From contig SKVS01000163.1 in NCBI GenBank assembly GCA_007129335.1, positions 1 through 6,903 of the forward strand: 6,903 bases of DNA. The letters run 5' to 3'. Every line of letters starts with the position of its first letter. Position 1 is the stretch's first letter. The notes beneath the pieces were generated by a model, which was not told the DNA's origin, made no database searches, and saw nothing but the letters and a program-made list of their open reading frames with translations. Source of the DNA: Spirochaetaceae bacterium. GTDB lineage: Bacteria; Spirochaetota; Spirochaetia; DSM-27196; Salinispiraceae. Position numbers and translations under genes: made by a program. Below, piece by piece: positions 5,496 to 6,903 of this stretch.

Positions 5496-6800
5496 ATGTT
5501 GGATTTATTCGGAATTATTCTCGGCCTTGGATTGCTGATGTTCCTTGCCTACCGGGGCATGTCTATTATCTGGATTGCCCCAATTACTGCGGGTATTGTT
5601 GCATTATTCGGTGGCCTCGATCTGCTCACAGCCTATACCGACAGTTACATGGGCGGTTTCGTTGGCTTTGCCCGGGCATGGTTTCCCGTGTTCCTGTTTG
5701 GTGCCGTTTTCGGTAAAGTAATGGATGATACCGGGGCTGCCCGGGCTGTTGCTCACTGGATTGTAGAAAAAATCGGTAAGAAACAAGCTATTCTTGCAGT
5801 TGTTCTTGGTTGTGCAGTATTAACATACGGGGGAGTTTCCCTGTTCGTAGTAGTTTTTGCTATGTATCCCCTGGCATTAGCACTTTTCCGGGAAGCAAAC
5901 CTTTCACGGGCGCTTATTCCTGGCGCGATTGCCCTGGGTTCCTTTACCTTCACCATGACTGCCGTTCCCGGATCTCCCCAGATTCAGAACCTCATTCCTA
6001 TGAACTACTTCGGAACAACACCGACCGCTGCTCCTATTATGGGTATTGCCGGTGCATTGGTAATGTTGATTGTCGGTATGCTGTGGATGCTCTATAGCGC
6101 CAAACAACGCACCGCAAAGGGAGAGGTTTACACCGAACTTGAAGGGGTAGAAAAAGTAGATATCGCAGCTCTTCCCAATCCCCTGGTTTCTGCAATCCCC
6201 CTGATTTCGGTTATTCTCTTGCTCAACCTGTTTAACCTGCACATTCTGTATTCCCTTGGTGCTGGTATCCTGATGGCAATCGGATTTAACATTAAGCAAT
6301 TCATCGGCCCAGACCGAAAGAGTATTGTTAAAACAATGAATGCCGGTGCCAGCGGTTCGGTTCTTGCGATTATTAACACCAGTGCTGCAGTAGGATTTGG
6401 AGCTGTGGTACGGGCGGTTCCCGGTTTTGAAGTGTTGACCGACCTGGTACTTGGAATTGGTGGAAACCCCCTTATTTCAGAAGCTGTTGCGGTAAACATT
6501 CTTGCTGGAGCAACCGGCTCTGCATCCGGCGGTATGGGAATTGCCCTTGAAGCCCTGGGTGCCCAGTACATGGAACTGGCCCAGTCCAGCGGAATTGCTC
6601 CTGCGGCATTCCACCGGGTTGCTTCAATTGCATCTGGTGGTCTTGATACCCTGCCCCATAACGGCGCGGTTCTTACCCTGTTGGCAGTAACTTCCATGAC
6701 CCATAAAACTTCCTACAAGGATATTTTCATGGTTGGTAGTGCAATTCCAATCCTCGCATTGATCGTAGCAATCATTCTTGCAAGCATTGGTTTGGTGTAA
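5496..6800 (+). CDS. GntP-family permease, predicted short-chain (hydroxy)carboxylate importer
   Basis: This is a 434-residue integral inner-membrane protein of the gluconate:H+ symporter (GntP) family, with the usual length of 430-450. It is strongly hydrophobic, with about 11-13 predicted membrane segments starting at residues 2-19 and 23-40. A polar cytoplasmic loop (about 202-226, AKQRTAKGEVYTELEGVEK) splits the two halves. Family blocks are GGVSLFVVVFAMYPLA (112-127), AVPGSPQIQN (156-165), GSASGGMGIAL (341-351), GGLDTLPHNGAV (381-392) and THKTSYKDIF (402-411). GGAGG lies nine bases before the ATG. Some relatives are annotated as D-beta-hydroxybutyrate permeases. The linkage to thiolase, dehydrogenase and CoA-transferase supports a C4 hydroxy- or ketoacid substrate rather than gluconate. 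That is inference, since specificity cannot be read here. It probably shares a transcript with the thiolase across a structured 216-nt leader. Confidence 0.9.
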   Translation: MLDLFGIILGLGLLMFLAYRGMSIIWIAPITAGIVALFGGLDLLTAYTDSYMGGFVGFARAWFPVFLFGAVFGKVMDDTGAARAVAHWIVEKIGKKQAILAVVLGCAVLTYGGVSLFVVVFAMYPLALALFREANLSRALIPGAIALGSFTFTMTAVPGSPQIQNLIPMNYFGTTPTAAPIMGIAGALVMLIVGMLWMLYSAKQRTAKGEVYTELEGVEKVDIAALPNPLVSAIPLISVILLLNLFNLHILYSLGAGILMAIGFNIKQFIGPDRKSIVKTMNAGASGSVLAIINTSAAVGFGAVVRAVPGFEVLTDLVLGIGGNPLISEAVAVNILAGATGSASGGMGIALEALGAQYMELAQSSGIAPAAFHRVASIASGGLDTLPHNGAVLTLLAVTSMTHKTSYKDIFMVGSAIPILALIVAIILASIGLV

Positions 6801-6810
6801 TTTCTCTTCT

Positions 6811-6847
6811 GGAGTTTCATGTAATCATCTGTTGTGATGAACACTCC
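6811..6847 (+). other. imperfect hairpin just after the permease stop
   Basis: GGAGT-TTCAT (6811-6820) can pair with ATGAA-C-ACTCC (6837-6847) with one bulged base. TCATC (6825-6829) can alternatively pair with GATGA (6836-6840). No T-run follows. It probably acts with the terminator just downstream as a 3'-end structure. Confidence 0.4.
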
Positions 6848-6863
6848 AACCTTCGGTTTTCTG

Positions 6864-6903
6864 GCCAGTCCGGCGCAAGATTTGCACCGGGCTGGCTCTT
6901 TTA
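6864..6903 (+). terminator. strong Rho-independent terminator after the permease
   Basis: GCCAGTCCGG (6864-6873) pairs with CCGGGCTGGC (6887-6896) over 10 bp with one G-U. After a C/A mismatch, GCAA (6875-6878) pairs with TTGC (6882-6885) around a three-base loop. TCTTTTA follows and runs off the window edge. This closes the thiolase-permease unit. Confidence 0.85.

Noticed and set aside
5423..5716. Reading frame of 97 codons overlapping the permease start
   Set aside because: It has no ribosome-binding site, most of it is out of frame with the GntP permease, and it shows no protein-like pattern.

Overview
The window holds a compact catabolic locus for short-chain acyl-CoA / ketone-body type metabolism in a bacterium: six intact protein genes, no RNA genes, and no transposase, CRISPR or phage genes. 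Shine-Dalgarno sites are strong (GAGGAG, AAGGAG, GGAGGG) and promoters look sigma70-like. The set Pct-type CoA-transferase, 3-hydroxyacyl-CoA dehydrogenase, thiolase and GntP permease is typical of fermentative or syntrophic anaerobes (Clostridia, Spirochaetota, some Deltaproteobacteria-like lineages). The phylum cannot be fixed from this sequence alone. A spirochaete or a clostridial relative is only a guess.

Layout. (1) 57-1616, +: propionate/acetate CoA-transferase closely resembling Pct, followed by a hairpin terminator. It may be the last gene of an operon entering from the left, because a short reading frame ends at 52-54, just before its start. (2) 1617-1884: the terminator, an unexplained 100-nt inverted-repeat element (1697-1796), and an extended -10 promoter. 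(3) 1885-2940, +: a TetR/AcrR regulator and a hotdog-fold acyl-CoA thioesterase, 6 nt apart. (4) 2952-3815, -: 3-hydroxybutyryl-CoA dehydrogenase, convergent with the thioesterase with only 11 nt between. (5) 3816-4019: a divergent control region. Each of its back-to-back promoters has a TGACC-NN-RGTCA palindrome just downstream of its -10. (6) 4020-5279, +: SCP2-type thiolase. (7) 5280-5495: a structured leader with no clear promoter. (8) 5496-6800, +: GntP-family permease, closed by a strong terminator at the right edge.

How the parts fit together (inference). The permease would import a short carboxylate, 3-hydroxybutyrate being the best guess. The CoA-transferase would activate it using acetyl-CoA or another CoA donor. 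The dehydrogenase would oxidise 3-hydroxyacyl-CoA to 3-ketoacyl-CoA, and the thiolase would cleave that to acetyl-CoA. No enoyl-CoA hydratase or acyl-CoA dehydrogenase is present, so the local set is complete for 3-hydroxybutyrate but not for butyrate. The same enzymes could also run in the synthetic direction. The TetR protein is the obvious candidate to bind the paired operators and couple the dehydrogenase and thiolase to acyl-CoA levels. The thioesterase co-transcribed with it could trim acyl-CoA, possibly including the regulator's ligand.

The most notable items are the mirrored promoter/operator region, the 100-nt inverted repeat and the structured permease leader. I see no convincing sign of a wholly new system.
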